Shown: in pieces, positions 1-13,100 of the stretch
Position numbering within the stretch: the first letter of the stretch is position 1
Layout of the letters: each line of letters opens with the position of its first letter
Assembly (NCBI RefSeq): GCF_014633365.1
Contig: NC_068338.1
Span: 10,922,616-10,986,615, forward strand
Direction: 5' to 3'
Source of the DNA: Diospyros lotus
Lineage: Eukaryota > Streptophyta > Magnoliopsida > Ericales > Ebenaceae
Length of the DNA stretch: 64,000 bases
Position numbers and translations under genes: made by a program
The notes under the pieces: generated by a model
Databases searched by the model: none
Seen by the model: the letters and a program-made list of their open reading frames with translations, nothing else
What the model was told of the DNA's origin: nothing

Positions 1-199
1 ATATTGTTGATTGAATCAAAGTTGTCTCTTTTTTGTTTAAAGTGGTTCTACTATGGACCCATGGATAAAACTCAATTTTTCAAAACTTTCAAAAATTAGA
101 ATTTGAATTTTATTTAGTGTATATAATGTATCAAAATGTCGTGTTTCCCCTAAATTTGGAATCTTCATCATCAAATTAGTACACTTGAAATATTGTTGA

Positions 200-3100
200 T
201 TGAATCAAAGTTGTCTCTTTTTTATTTAAAGTGTTCTACTATGGACACATGCCTAAAACTCGACTTTTCAAAAATTCCCAAAATCTGAATTTAAACTTTC
301 TTAAATGTATTTAGAGTATCAAGATGTCATCTTTTACCAAGATTTGGAATCATCATCATCAAAATAGTACACCTGAAGATATCGTCGATTGAATCAAAGT
401 TGTCTATTTCATGTTTAAAGTATTCTACTATGGACCCTCGGTTAAAACTCCACTTTTCAAAACATCCCGAAATTAGAATTTGAACTTTCTTGTGTGTGTA
501 AAGTGTATCAAAATTATGTCTTTCTCCTAAATTTGAAATCGTCATCATGAAATTAGTACACTTGAAGATATCGTTGATTGAATCAAAGTTGTCTCTTTTT
601 TATTTAAAGTGTTCAACTATGGACCCATGGCTAAAACTTAACTTTTCAAAACTTCTTAAAATTAGAATTTGAACATTCTTGGGTGTATTTAATGTATCAA
701 AATGTCGTCTTTCCCCTAAATTTGAAATCGTCATCATGAAATTAGTACACTTGAAGATATCATTGATTGAATCAATGTTGTCTCTTTTTTATTCAAAGTG
801 TTCTACTATGGACCAATGGCAAAAACTCAACTTTTCAAAACCTCCAAAATTTAGAATTTGAACTTTCTTGAGTGTATTTAATGTATCAAAATGTCGCATT
901 TCTCCTACACTTGGAATCATCATCATCAAATTATTACACTTGAAGATATGGTTGATTGAATCAAAGTTGTCTCTTTTTTATTTAAAGTGTTCAACTATGG
1001 ACCCATGCCTAAAAACTGAACTTTTGAAAACATCCGAAAATCAAAATTTGAACTTTCTTGAGTGTATTTAATGTATGAAAATGTCATCTTTTCCCTAAAT
1101 TTGGAATCGGCATCATCAAATTAGTAAACTTGAAGATATCGTTGATTGAATCAAAGTTGTCTCTTTCTTGTTTAAAGTGTTCTACTATGGACCCATGGCT
1201 AAAACTCAAGTTTTCAAAACTTTTCAAAATCAGAATTTGAACTTTCTTGAGTGTCTTTATGGTATCAAAATGTTGACTTTCTCCTAGATTTGGAATCGCC
1301 ATCATTAAATTAGTATACTTTAAGATATCGTTGATTGAATCAAAGTTGTTTGTTTCTTGTTTAAAGTGTTCTACTATGGACACATGACTAAAACTCAACT
1401 TTTCAAAACATTCAAAAATCAAAATTTGAACTTTCTTGAGTGTATTTAACGTATCAAAATGCCGCCTTTCTCCTAAATTTGGAATCGTCATCATCAAATT
1501 AGTACACTTGAAGATATCATTGATTGAATCAAAGTTGTCTCTTTTTTATTTAAAGTGTTCAACAATGGACCCATTGCTAAATCTCAACTTTTCAAAACTT
1601 TCAAAAATCATAAGTTGAAGTTTCATGAGTGTATTTAATGTATCAAGATGTCATCTTCCCCTATATTTGGACTCATCATCATCAAATTAATACACTTGAA
1701 GATATCGTTGATTGAATCCATGTTGTCTCTTTTTTAATTAAAGTGTTCTACTATGGACCCACGACAAAAATTCAACTTTTCAAAACATCACAAAATTAGA
1801 ATTTAAACTTTCTTGGGTGTCTAAAGTGTATCAAAGTTACATCTTTCTCTTAAATTTGGAATCATCGTCATGAAATTAGTACATTTGAAGATATTGTTGA
1901 TTGAATCAAAGTTGTCTCTTACTTATTTTAAGTGTTCACCAACGTACCCATGGCTAAAACTCAACTTTATAAAACTTTCGAAAATAAGAGTTTGAAGTTT
2001 CTTGAGTGTATTTAATGTATCAAAATGTCGTCTTTCTCCTAAATTTGGAATCGTGATCAACAAATTTGTATACTTGAAGGTATCGTTGATTAAATCAAAG
2101 TTGTCTCTTTTTAATTTAAAGTGTACTAATATGGACCCATGGCTAAAACTCAACTTTCCAAAACTTCCCAAAATCCGAATTTAAACTTTCTTGAGTGTAT
2201 TTAGTGTTTCAAAATGTCGTCATTTACCTAGATTTGGAATCGTCATCATGAAATTAGTACACTTGACCATATTGTTGATTGAATTAAAGTTTCTCTCATT
2301 TATTTAAAGTGTTCAACTACAGACCATTGCTAAAATTCAACTTTTCAAATCTTTTGAGAATCAGAATTTGAATATTCTTGAGTGTATTTAATGTATCAAA
2401 ATGTCGTCTTTACCCTAAATTTGGAATCATCATCATCAAATTAGTACACTTGAAGATATTGTTGATTGAATCAAAGTTGTATCTTTCTTGCATAAAGTGT
2501 TCAACTATAGACCCATGGCTAAAACTCAACTATTTAAAACTTTCGAAAATAAGAATTTGAACTTTCTTGAGTGTAGTTAATGTATCAAAATGTCGTCTTT
2601 CTCCTAAATTTGGAATCGTCATCATCAAATTTGTAAACTTGAAGGTATCGTTGATTAAATCAAAGTTGTCTCTTTTTAATTTAAAGTGTACTACTATGGA
2701 CCCATGGCTAAAACTCAACTTTTCAAAACTTCCCAAAATCAGAATTTAAACTTTCTTGAGTGTATTTAGTGTTTCAAAATGTCGTCATTTACCTAGATTT
2801 GGAATCGTCATCATGAAATTAGTACACTTGAAGATATTGTTGATTGAATCAAAGTTTCTCTCTTTTATTTAAAGTGTTCAACTACGGACCCATTGCTAAA
2901 ATTCAACTTTTCAAAACTTTCGAGAATCAAAATTTGAACATTCTTTAGTGTATTTAATGTATCAAAATGTCATCTTACCCCTATATTTAGAATGATCATT
3001 GTCAAATTAGTACACTTGAAGATATTGTTGATTGAATCAAAGTTGTATCTTTCTTTCATAAAGTGTTCAACTATAGACCCATGGCTAAAACTCAACTTTT

Positions 3101-4920
3101 TAAAACTTTCGAAAATAAGAATTTGAACTTTCTTGAGTGTATTTAATGTATCAAAATGTCGTCTTTCTCCTAAATTTGGAATCGTCATCATCAAATTAGT
3201 ACACTTGAAGATATCGTTCATTTAATCAAAGTTGTCTCTTTTCTATTTAAAGTGTTCAACAATGGACCCATTGCTAAAACTCTACTTTTCAAAACTTTCA
3301 AAAATCATAAGTTGAAGTTTCATGAGTGTATTTAACGTATCAAGATGTCATCTTCACCTAAATTTGGACTCGTCATCATCAAACTAGTACTCTTGAAGAT
3401 ATCGTCGATTGAATCAAAGTTGTCTATTTTTTATTTAAAGTGTTCTACTATGGACGCATGCCTAAAACTCAACTTTTCAAAACTTCCATAAATCTGAATT
3501 TGAACTTTCTTAAGTGTATTTAGAGTATCAAGATGTCATCTTTTACCAAGATTTGGAATCATCATCATCAAACTAGTACACCTGAAGATATTGTCGATTG
3601 AATCAAAGTTGTCTATTTCATGTTCAAAGTATTCTACTATGGACCCTCGGCTAAAACTCCACTTTTCAAAACTTCCCAAAATTAGAATTTGAACTTTCTT
3701 GTGTGTGTAAAGTGTATCAAAATTACGTCTTTCTCCTAAATTTGAAATCGTCATCATGAAATTAGTACACTTGAAGATATTGTTGATTGAATCAAAGTTG
3801 TCTCTTTTTTATTTAAAGTGTTCAACTATGGACCCATGGCTAAAACTAAACTTTTCAAAACTTCTGAAAATTAGAATTTGAACATTCTTGAGTGGATTTA
3901 ATGTATCAAAATGTCGTCTTTCCCCTAAATTTGGAACCATAATCATGAAATTGGTACACTTGAAGATATCATGGATTGAATCAATGTTGTCTCCTTTTTA
4001 TTCAAAGTGTTCTACTATGGAGCAATGGCAAAAACTCAACTTTTCAAACCCTCCAAAAATCATAATTTGAACTTTCTTGAGTGTATTTAATGTATCAAAA
4101 TGTCGCCTTTCTCCAAAACTTGGAATCGTCATCTTCAAATTATTACACTTGAAGATATGGTTGATTGAATCAAAGTTGTCTCTTTTTTATTTAAAGTGTT
4201 CAACTATGGACCCATGCCTAAAAACTGAACTTTTCAAAACATCCGAAAATCAAAATTTGAACTTTCTTGAGTGTATTTAATGAATGAAAATGTCATATTT
4301 TCCCTAAATTTTGAATCGGCATCATCAAATTAGTACACTTGAAGATATCGTTGATTGAATCAAAGTTGTCTCTTTCTTGTTTAAAGTGTTCTACTATGGA
4401 CCAATGGCTAAAACTCAAGTTTTCAAAACTTTTGAAAATTAGAATTTGATCTTTCTTGAGTGTCTTTATGGTATCAAAATGTTGACTTTCTCCTAGATTT
4501 GGAATCGCCATCATTAAATTAGTATACTTCAAGATATCGTTGATTGAATCAAAGTTGTTTGTTTCTTGTTTAAAGTGTTCTACTATGGACACATGACTAA
4601 AACTCAACTTTTCAAACATTCAAAAATCAAAATTTGAACTTTCTTGAGTGTATTTTATGTACCAAAATGTCGTCTTTCTCCTGAATTTGGAATCGTCATC
4701 ATCAAATTAGTACACTTGAAGATATCGTTGATTGAATCAAAGTTGTCTCTTTTTCATTTAAAGTGTTTAACAATGGACCCATTGCTATAACTCAACTTTT
4801 CAAAACTTTCAAAAATCATAAGTTGAAGTTTCATGAGTGTATTTAACGTATCAAGATGTCATCTTCCCTTAAATTTTGACTCGTCATCATCAAATTAGTA
4901 CACTTGAAGATATCGTTGAT
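200..4920. repeat. Higher-order duplication, about 1.51-kb unit at 3209-bp offset
   Basis: The run of about 8 monomers at 200-1710 recurs at 3409-4920 with the same subtype order. Distinctive shared tokens include the TTACCAAGATTTGGAATC monomer (at 335 and 3544), the TGTGTGTAAAGTGTATC monomer and the GTGTCTTTATGGTATC monomer followed by ATGTTGACTTTCTCC. Homology stops near 1711/4920, where one copy continues GAATCCATG and the other GAATCAAAG. Copies differ at scattered positions, so this duplication is older than the 2828-bp repeats further right. Confidence 0.8.
679..867. repeat. Representative 189-bp satellite monomer
   Basis: One monomer, with phase chosen arbitrarily at GTGTATTTAATG-type sequence; the next homologous unit begins at 868. 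It contains the 13-nt dyad TTGATTGAATCAA at about 763-775 (here extended to CATTGATTGAATCAATG) and an AT tract before AAAGTGTTCTACTATGG. The length is an exact multiple of three, so the plus frame carries one stop per monomer in most copies. The antisense frame carries none in many copies, which explains the ladder of 60-180-codon open frames in the array. Confidence 0.9.
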
Positions 4921-6828
4921 TGAATCAAAGTTGTATCTTTCTTGCATAAAGTGTTCAACTATAGACCCATGGCTAAAACTCAACTTTTTAAAACTTTCAA
5001 AAATAAGAACTTGAACTTTCTTGAATGTATTTAATGTATCAAAATGTCGTCATTCACATAAATTTGGAATCGTCATCATCAAATTAGTACGCTTGAAGAT
5101 ATTGTTGATTGAATCAAAGTTTTCTCTTTTTTATTTAAAGTGTTCAACAATGGACCTATTGCTAAAACTCAACTTTTAAAAACTTTCAAAAATCATAAGT
5201 TGAAGTTTCATGAGTGTATTTAATGTATCAAGATGTCATCTTCCCCTAAATTTGGACTCGTCATCATCAAATTAGTACACTTGAAGATATTGTTGATTGA
5301 ATCCAGGTTGTCTCTTTTTTAATTAAAGTGTTCTACTATGGACCCACGGCTAAAACTTAACTTTTCAAAACATCCCAAAATTAGAATTTGAACTTTCTTG
5401 TGTGTGTAAAGTGTATCAAAATTACATCTTTCTCTTAAATTTGGGATCGTCGTCATGAAATTAGTACACTTAAAGATATCGTTGATTGAATCCAGTTTGT
5501 CTCTTTTTTAATTAAAGTGTTCTACTATGGACCCACGGCTAAAACTCAACTTTTCAAAACATCCCAAAATTAGAATTTAAACTTTCTTTTGTGTGTAAAG
5601 TGTATCAAAATTACATCTGTCTCTTAAATTTGGAATCGTCGTCATGAAATTAGTACACTTGAAGATATCGTTGATTGAATCAAAGTTGTCTCTTTTTTAT
5701 TTAAAGTGTTCAACTATCTACCCATGTCTAAAACTCAACTTTACAAAACTTTCGAAAATTAGAGTTAGAACTTTCTTGAGTGTATTTAATGTATCAAAAT
5801 GTCGTCTTTCTCCTAAATTTGGAATCGTGATCGTCAATTTTGTAAACTTGAAGGTATCGTTGATTAAGTCAAAGTTGTCTCTTTTTAATTTAAAGTGTAC
5901 TACTATGGACCCATGGCTAAAACTCAACTTTTCAAAACTTCCCAAAATTAGAATTTAAACTTTCTTGAGTGTATTTAGTATTTCAAAATGTCGTCATTTA
6001 CCTAGATTTGGAATCTTCATCATGAAATTAGTACACTTGAAGATATTGTTGATTGAATCAAAGTTTCTCTCTTTTATTTAAAGTGTTCAACTACGGATCT
6101 ATTGCAAAAATTCAACTTTTCAAAACTTTCGAGAATCAGAATTTGAACATTCTTGAGTGTATTTAATGTATCAAAATGTCTTCTTTCCCCTAAATTTGGA
6201 ATCATCATAGTCAAATTAGTACACTTGAAGATATTGTTTATAATACCCCATATTTTTGTGAAGATGCCATATATTTTAAGTGAGTTTAAAATTCTGAAAA
6301 TGTGTTTGAATTGGAACGAGAGACCAAATCAGTTGTAGGGAGTACCCTAGAGCTTAGATACCTAAGGTTAAAGGTATATTTTTGATGAGCGTCTCGAGGC
6401 GAGATTTATGACACTGAGAGAGATCAAATCGAAAATGATTTTTGGTTAAGCTAAGTTATAGCCTAAAAAGACCGAATGATGGTAAGGGGCTTCCAAAAAA
6501 TCATATATATTGAGTAATTTTGAGTTATTAATTTTGGGATTTTAAGTATCTTGATAAATTTGATGTTTGAGGGTGTAATTGTAATTAAAGTATTATCCAA
6601 ATGAAATAAGGATAAAATTAAGAGCTTATGTGGTAAAATATTAAAGTTAAGGACTTGAAATAAGGGCCAAAGTGTTATTTGAAAGAAGTTTTGGGTTTTA
6701 GCTTGGATTCCAAAAGTTCAATTCATTCTAGTTTTGGATTTCAAAAGCCACTCAATTATGGCTTTGAGTCTTTGGAGTCTATGGCTAAGATTTTGACAAG
6801 TGGCATAATGTGATTGGTTGGAGAAATC

Positions 6829-6837
6829 GATAAAAGG
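6829..6837 (+). promoter_or_regulatory. TATA-like box of LTR A
   Basis: GATAAAAGG lies 17 bp downstream of ATTGG (a reverse CCAAT box, about 6812-6816), about 590 bp into the LTR. It is followed by the purine-rich GAGAGAGAG leader. Spacing fits a U3/R boundary near 6860. The assignment is from motif and position only. Confidence 0.5.
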
Positions 6838-7657
6838 CACCATGGGTTCTTCTCAAATCATTCCATCCAAGTTTGAGGAGTGAAGCACTCTAAGAGTAGG
6901 AGCTTGCTCTAGAGAGAGAGAAGGGAGTTCGGCAAGAAGGCGGGAAGAAAGCGGCGAAGAAGCAGCGGAGAACGAGCCTCGTCAGAGTTACGAGTCTTCG
7001 CCGGAGTTCTCCAAAATCAGTCAGAAAAAATGCAAGTTAAGTCTAATTTTTTTTTGATAATCCTGTAGAGGGGGAAGAGAGAGTCACTGAGGTTCAAACG
7101 GGGGTCGAATCGGAGTTAAAACGAGGAAGTTATGGCCGAAATACCAACCCGAGGCGAAGCAGACCGAGACTGCTGTGCAGCGCGTGAGATACATGCGCCG
7201 AATAATAGCTACGCGTGAGTGCGCGTGGCTAGCTTTCTTGGGGTGCGTGAGAGGTCCTTTTTCCATGAAATTTTCCAGTTATGCCCCTAATTTAATACCC
7301 TTCAACCCTATGTAAAAATATTTAAGGTTAGGTTTACCAAAACGCATGTTTTCTGTAGAAACCTAGGCAGTTTGCTGTGAAATTATACCGTCGAAGAGAT
7401 AAACCAACAAGGTGAGACTCCTATACTCCAAATCCTAATTTTTATTCTCTTATGAGAGACTTCTATTGCATGAGACGTGTTTCGTGAAATTCTTACATAT
7501 AAAATCTTATTATTCTCTTACGTGAAATCATGCTGCATATATGAACTGTATTTTTCTGAAAAATATATGTTGTTGGCTTTTTAACTGTTGCATTTATAAA
7601 ATTCGTGTGGCCATATTTTTGTACCTATTTGTTGTTGGCCGCAAAAGTCGGATATCC

Positions 7658-7828
7658 CCCGAGAGGCGCTATGCGTGCGCCATCGAGAAAGCTCTCGTGG
7701 GGAAGACCGTGAGCCTAAGGAACAACGGATGTGGTGCTTGCATGAGTGCTATGAAGTCGGGCCAATGTGACATGGTTAGTGACCTCCCGAGAGGCGCTAT
7801 GCGTGCACCATTGAGAAAGCTCTCATTG
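7658..7828 (+). repeat. Short direct repeat inside LTR A (128-bp offset)
   Basis: A segment of about 43 bp beginning CCCGAGAGGCGCTATGCGTG occurs at 7658-7700 and again at 7786-7828, followed in both by GAGAAAGCTCTC. The two copies differ by a few substitutions. This is an internal duplication of the LTR and unrelated to the satellite. Confidence 0.8.
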
Positions 7829-8184
7829 GAGGAGGGTAACATGTTCACGAGGCACTTCGGAGTAGTCCTCGTTGTCTTCTCATACATTTTATACCTGATC
7901 ATGCATCGATATAAACTGTTTTTTTTTTAGTTTCTCACTAGAAGATTCATCTTATAATTGGACTATGTCCCTAGAATATTCAAACGTTCTAGGTTCGACG
8001 AGCGGCGCTAAGGGAAAGGAGGTAGCTGAGCAATAAGTTTAATTTGCTGTCTATAGCATGTTTAGAATATTTTTATTTATATGCGAACCTATGTATGTAT
8101 TGGTTATGTTTAAGACGTTCAGTTATATCTTGCGAGAGATGATGTCCATGTAATTCATTTTGTAAACTTCTTGAACAATTTTAT

Positions 8185-8194
8185 AATAAATAAA
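8185..8194 (+). promoter_or_regulatory. Overlapping polyadenylation signals in LTR A
   Basis: AATAAATAAA contains two overlapping AATAAA hexamers about 220 bp before the LTR 3' end, on the same strand as the TATA-like box. This is consistent with the R-region end of a retrotransposon LTR. Confidence 0.5.
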
Positions 8195-8414
8195 GTATTA
8201 TGGTTGTGAACCATATCAGGTTGGATCTAGCTTCCGCATTTGAAATTTTAATGCCTGTCTTAGCTGTTCAATAATTGGGTTTGTTAAGCTGAGAAGGTGA
8301 AAATTAGGATTTTTGGGATATTGTGTGATGTATGACAGCCATTGAGATATGAAAAATTTTATATTCCCGAAATCCTAAGTTATAACACGCTCAAGAAATT
8401 TGGGGTGTTACAGT

Positions 8415-8424
8415 TGGTATTAGA
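8415..8424 (+). other. Primer-binding-site remnant fused to satellite
   Basis: Two bases after the LTR end (GT) the sequence reads TGGTATTAGA. This matches the first ten bases of the common plant initiator-Met tRNA primer-binding site TGGTATCAGAGC, with one C-to-T change. It then runs straight into satellite AATTTGAACTTTC. The last bases, TTAGA, are shared by the primer-binding site and the satellite, giving a microhomology junction. It shows that the left remnant is a 5' LTR plus the start of the internal region, not a clean solo LTR. Confidence 0.65.
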
Positions 8425-10154
8425 ATTTGAACTTTCTTGAGTGTATTTAATGTATCAAAATGTTGTCTTTCTCCTAAATTTGGAATCGTCATCATCAAAT
8501 TTGGAAACTTGAAGGTATCGTTGATTCAATCAAACTTGTCTCTTTTTAATTTAAAGTGTACTACTATGGACCCATGGCTAAAACTCAACTTTTCAAAACT
8601 TCCCAAAATCAGAATTTAAACTTTCTTGAGAGTATTTAGTGTTTCAAAATGTCGTCATTTACCTAGATTTGGAATCGTCATCATGAAATTAGTACACTTG
8701 AAGATATTGTTGATTGAATCAAAGTTTCTCTCTTTTATTTAAAGTGTTCAACTACGGACCCATTGCTAAAATTCAACTTTTCAAAACTTTCGAGAATCAA
8801 AATTTGAACATTCTTGAGTGTATTTAATGTATCAAAAAGTCGTCTTTCCCCTAAATTTGGAATCATCATCGTCAAATTAGTGCACTTGAAGATATTGTGG
8901 ATTGAATCAAAGTTGTATCTTTCTTAAATAAAGTGTTCAACTATAGACCCATGGCTAAAACTCAAATTTTTAAAATTTTCGAAAATAAGAATTTGAACCT
9001 TCTTGAGTTTATTTAATGTATCAAAATGTCGTCTTTCTCCAAAATTCGGAATCATCATCATCAAATTAGTACACTTGAAGATATCGTTGATTGAATCAAA
9101 GTTGTCTCTTTTTTATTTAAAGTGTTCAAGAATGGACCCATTGCTAAAACTCAACTTTTCAAGACTTTAAAAAATCATAAGTTGAGGTTTCATGAGTGTA
9201 TTTAAAGTATCAAGATGTCATCTTCCCCTAAATTTGAACTCGTTATCATCAAATTAGTACACTTGAAGATATCGTTCATTGAATCAAAGTTGTCTCTTTT
9301 TTATTTAAAGTGTTCAACAATGGACCCATTGCTAAATCTCAACTTTTCAAAACTTTCAAAAATCATAAGTTGATGTTTCATGAGTGCATTTAATGTATGA
9401 AGAAGTCATTTTCCCCAAAATTTTCACTCGTCATCATCAAATTAGTACACTTGAAGATATCGTTGATTGAATCCAAGTTGTCTCTTTTTTAATTAAAGTG
9501 TTCTACTATGGACCCATGCCTAAAACTCAACTTTTAAAAACATCCCAAAATTAGAATTTGAACTTTCTTGTGTGTGTAAAGTGTATCAAAATTACATCTT
9601 TCTCTTAAATTTGGAATCGTCGTAATGAAATTAGTACACTTGAAGATATCGTTGATTGAATCAAAGTTGTCTCTTTTTTATTTAAAGTGTTCAACTATGT
9701 ACCCAGGACTAAAACTCAACTTTACAAAACTTTCGAAAATCAGAGTTTGAACTTTCTTGAGTGTATTTAATGTATCAAAATGTCGTCTTTGTCCTAAATT
9801 TGGAATCGTGATCGTCAAATTTGTAAACTTGAAGGTATCGTTGATTAAGTCAAAGTTGTCTATTTTTAATTTAAAGCGTACCACTATGGACCCATGCTAA
9901 AACTCAACTTTTCAAAACCTCCCAAAATCAGAATTTAAACTTTCTTGAGTGTATTTAGTGTTTCAAAATGTCGTCATTTACCTAGATTTGGAATCGTCAT
10001 CATGAAATTAGTACACATGAAGATATTGTTGATTGAATCAAGGTTTCTCTCTTTTATTTAAAGTGTTCAACTACGGACCCATTGCTAAAATTCAACTTTT
10101 CAAAACTTTCTAGAATCAGAATTTGAACATTCTTCAGTGTATTTAATGTATCAA

Positions 10155-13100
10155 AATGTCGTCTTTCCCCTAAATTTGGAATCATCAACGTCAAATTAGT
10201 ACACTTGAAGATATTGTTAATTGAATCAAAGTTGTATCTTTCTTGCATAAAGTGTTCAACTATAGACCCATGGCTAAAACTCAACTTTTTAAAACTTTCG
10301 AAAATAAGAATTTCAACTTTCTTGAGTGTATTTAATGTCTCAAAATGTCGTTTTTCTCCTAAATTTGGAATCGTCTTCATCAAATTAGTACACTTGAAGA
10401 TATCGTTGATTGAATCAAAGTTGTCTCTTTTTTATTTAAAGTGTTAAACAATGGACCCATTGCTAAATCTCAACTTTTCAAAACTTTCAAAAATCATAAG
10501 TTGATGTTTCATGAGTGTATTTAATGTATGAAGATGTCATGTTCCCCTAAATTTGGACTCATCATCATCAAATTAGTACACTTGAAGATATCGTAGATTG
10601 AATCCAGGTTGTCCCTTTTTTAATTAAAGAGTTCTACTATGGACCCATGGTTAAAACTCAACTTTTCAAAACATCCCAAAATTAGAATTTGAACTTTCTT
10701 ATGTGTGTAACGTGTATCAAAATTACAAGTTTCTCTTAAATTTGGAATCGTCGTAATGAAATTAGTACCCTTGAAGATATCGTTGATTGAATCAAAGTTG
10801 TCACTTTTTTATTTAAAGTGTTCAACTATGTACCCAGGACTAAAACTCAACTTTACAAAACTTTCGAAAATCAGAGTTTGAACATTTCTTGAGTGTATTT
10901 AATGTATCAAAATGTCGTCTTTCTCCTAAATTTGGAATCGTGATCGTTAAATTTGTAAACTTGAAGGTACCGTTGATTAAGTCAAAGTTGTCTCTTTTTA
11001 ATTTAAAGTGTTCTAATAAGGACCCATGGCTAAAACTCAACTTTTCAAAACTTCTGAAAATTAGAATTTGAACATTCTTGAGTGTATTTAATGGATCAAA
11101 ATGTCGTCTTTCCCCTAAATTTGGAATTATCATCGTCAAATTAGTACACTTGAAGATATTGTGGATTGAATCAAAGTTGTATCTTTCTTAAATAAAGTGT
11201 TCAACTATAGACCCATGGCTAAAACTCAAATTTTTAAAATTTTCGAAAATAAGAATTTGAACCTTCTTGAGTGTATTTAATGTATCAAAATGTCTTCTTT
11301 CTCCAAAATTTGGAGTCGTCATCTTCAAATTAGTACACTTGAAGATGTCGTTGATTGAATCAAAGTTCTCTTTTTATTTGAAGTGTTCAACAATGGACCC
11401 ATTGCTAAAACTCAACTTTTCAAAACTTTCAAAAATTATAAGTTGAAGTTTCATGAGTGTATTTAACGTATCAAGATGTCATCTTCCCCTAAATTTGGAC
11501 TCGTTATCATCAAATTAGTACACTTGAAGATATCGTTCATTGAATCAAAGTTGTCTCTTTTTTATTTAAAGTGTTAAACAATGGACCCATTGCTAAATCT
11601 CAACTTTTCAAAACTTTCAAAGATCATAAGTTGATGTTTCATGAGTGTATTTAATGTATGAAGATGTCATTTTCCCCTAAATTTGGACTCGTCATCATCA
11701 AATTAGTACACTTGAAGATATCGTTGATTGAATCCAGATTGTCTCTTTTTTAATTAAAGTGTTCTACTATGGACCCACGGCTAAAACTCAACTTTTCAAA
11801 ACATCCCAAAATTAGAATTTGAACTTTCTTGTGTGTGTAAAGTGTATCAAAATTACAAGTTTCTCTTAAATTTGGAATCGTCGTAATAAATTAGTACACT
11901 TGAAGATATCATTGATTGAGTCAAAGTTGTCTCTTTTTTATTTAAAGTGTTCAACTATGTACCCAGGGCTAAAACTGAACTTTACAAAACTTTCGAGAAT
12001 CAGAATTTGAACATTCTTAAGTGTATTTAATGTATCAAAATGTCATCTTTCCCCTAAATTTTGAATCATCATCGTCAAATTAGTACACTTGAAGATATTG
12101 TTGATTGAATCAAAGTTGTATCTTTCTTGCATAAAGTGTTCTACTATAGACCCATGGCTAAAACTCAACTTTTTAAAACTTTCGAAAATAAGAATTTCAA
12201 CTTTCTTGAGTGTATTTAATGTCTCAAAATGTCGTTTTTCTCCTAAATTTGGAATCATCATCATCAAATTAGTACACTTGAAGATATCGTTGATTGAATC
12301 TAGGTTGTATCTTTTTTAATTAAAGTGTTCTACTATGGACCCATGGCTAAAACTCAACTTTTCAAAACATCCAAAAATTAGAATTTGAACTTTCTTGGGT
12401 GTGTAAAGTGTATCAAAATTACATGTTTCTCTTAAATTTGGAATCGTCGTAATGAAATTAGTACACTTGAAAATATCGTTGATTGAATCAAAGTTGTCTA
12501 TTTTTTATTTAAAGTGTTCAACTATCTACCGAGGGCTAGAACTCAAATGTTCAAAACTTCCCAAAATCAGAATTTAAACTTTCTTGAGTGTATTTAGTGT
12601 TTTAAAATGTCGTCATTTACCTAGATTTGGAATCGTCATCATGAATTTAGTACACTTGAAGATATTGTTGATTGACTAAAAGTTTCTCTCTTTTATTTAA
12701 AGTGTTCCACTACGGACCCATTGCTAAAATTCAACTTCTCAAAACTTTCGAGAATCAAAATTTGAACATTCTTGAGTGTATTTAATGTTTCAAAATGTCG
12801 TCTTTCCCCTAAATTTGGAATCATCATCATCAAATTAGTACACTTGAAGATATTGTTGATTGAATCAAAGTTGTATCTATCTTGCATAATGTGTTCAACT
12901 ATAGACCCATGGCTAAAACTCAACTTTTTAAAACTTTTGAAAATAAGTATTAGAACTTTCTCGAGTGTATTTAATGTCTAAAAATGTCGTCTTTCCCCTA
13001 AATTTGGAATCATCAACGTCAAATTAGTACACTTGAAGATATTGTTGATTGAATCAAAGTTGTATCTTTCTTGCATAAAGTGTTCAACTATAGACCCATG

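Larger units (their letters stand above)
1..6238. repeat. 189-bp satellite array, block 1
   Basis: Head-to-tail AT-rich monomers of 189 bp fill the segment; for example, homologous positions lie at 679 and 868, and at 2378 and 2567. Recurring landmarks in each monomer are TGTATCAAAATGTCG, CCTAAATTTGGAATCGTC, AAATTAGTACACTTGAAG, TTGATTGAATCAAAG and CTATGGACCCATGGCTAAAA. Single-base changes and 1-2 bp indels separate the monomers. Two subtype mixtures are seen: 0.2-1.7 and 3.4-4.9 kb resemble the right-hand arrays beyond 20.7 kb, while 1.9-3.2 and 4.9-6.2 kb carry the CATAAAGTGTTCAACTATAG and GTAAACTTGAAGGTATCG variants typical of 8-20 kb. The block ends abruptly in GATATTGTT where LTR A begins. 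The family is not recognised. Short open frames in the block are treated as satellite by-products. Confidence 0.97.
6239..8412 (+). mobile_element. LTR of a Ty3/gypsy-like retrotransposon, family A (non-satellite insertion)
   Basis: A 2174-bp segment with no satellite homology. It begins TATAATACCCC and ends AAATTTGGGGTGTTACA; these ends are imperfect inverted repeats of the plant LTR type TGTAAYACCCC...GGGGTGTTACA, with the initial TG apparently mutated to TA. Plus-strand orientation is supported by a TATA-like box at 6829, a purine-rich leader at 6911-6973, AATAAA signals at 8185-8194 and a primer-binding-site remnant immediately after the end. No 5-bp target-site duplication is found: TTGTT on the left versus GTTGG on the right. 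No gag or pol coding sequence is present, and the open frames here (for example 7541-7930) have no recognisable domain. Assignment to a Tekay/Del-like chromovirus is inference from termini and length. A second, diverged copy of the first 460 bp lies at 62801. Confidence 0.8.

Noticed and set aside
7541..7930. 129-codon open frame in LTR A
   Set aside because: It spans the internal LTR repeat, overlaps another frame on the opposite strand, and no gag, pol or host domain is recognisable.
6234..8417. Target-site duplication for LTR A
   Set aside because: Left flank TTGTT and right flank GTTGG do not match, and the satellite phase does not continue across the insertion.
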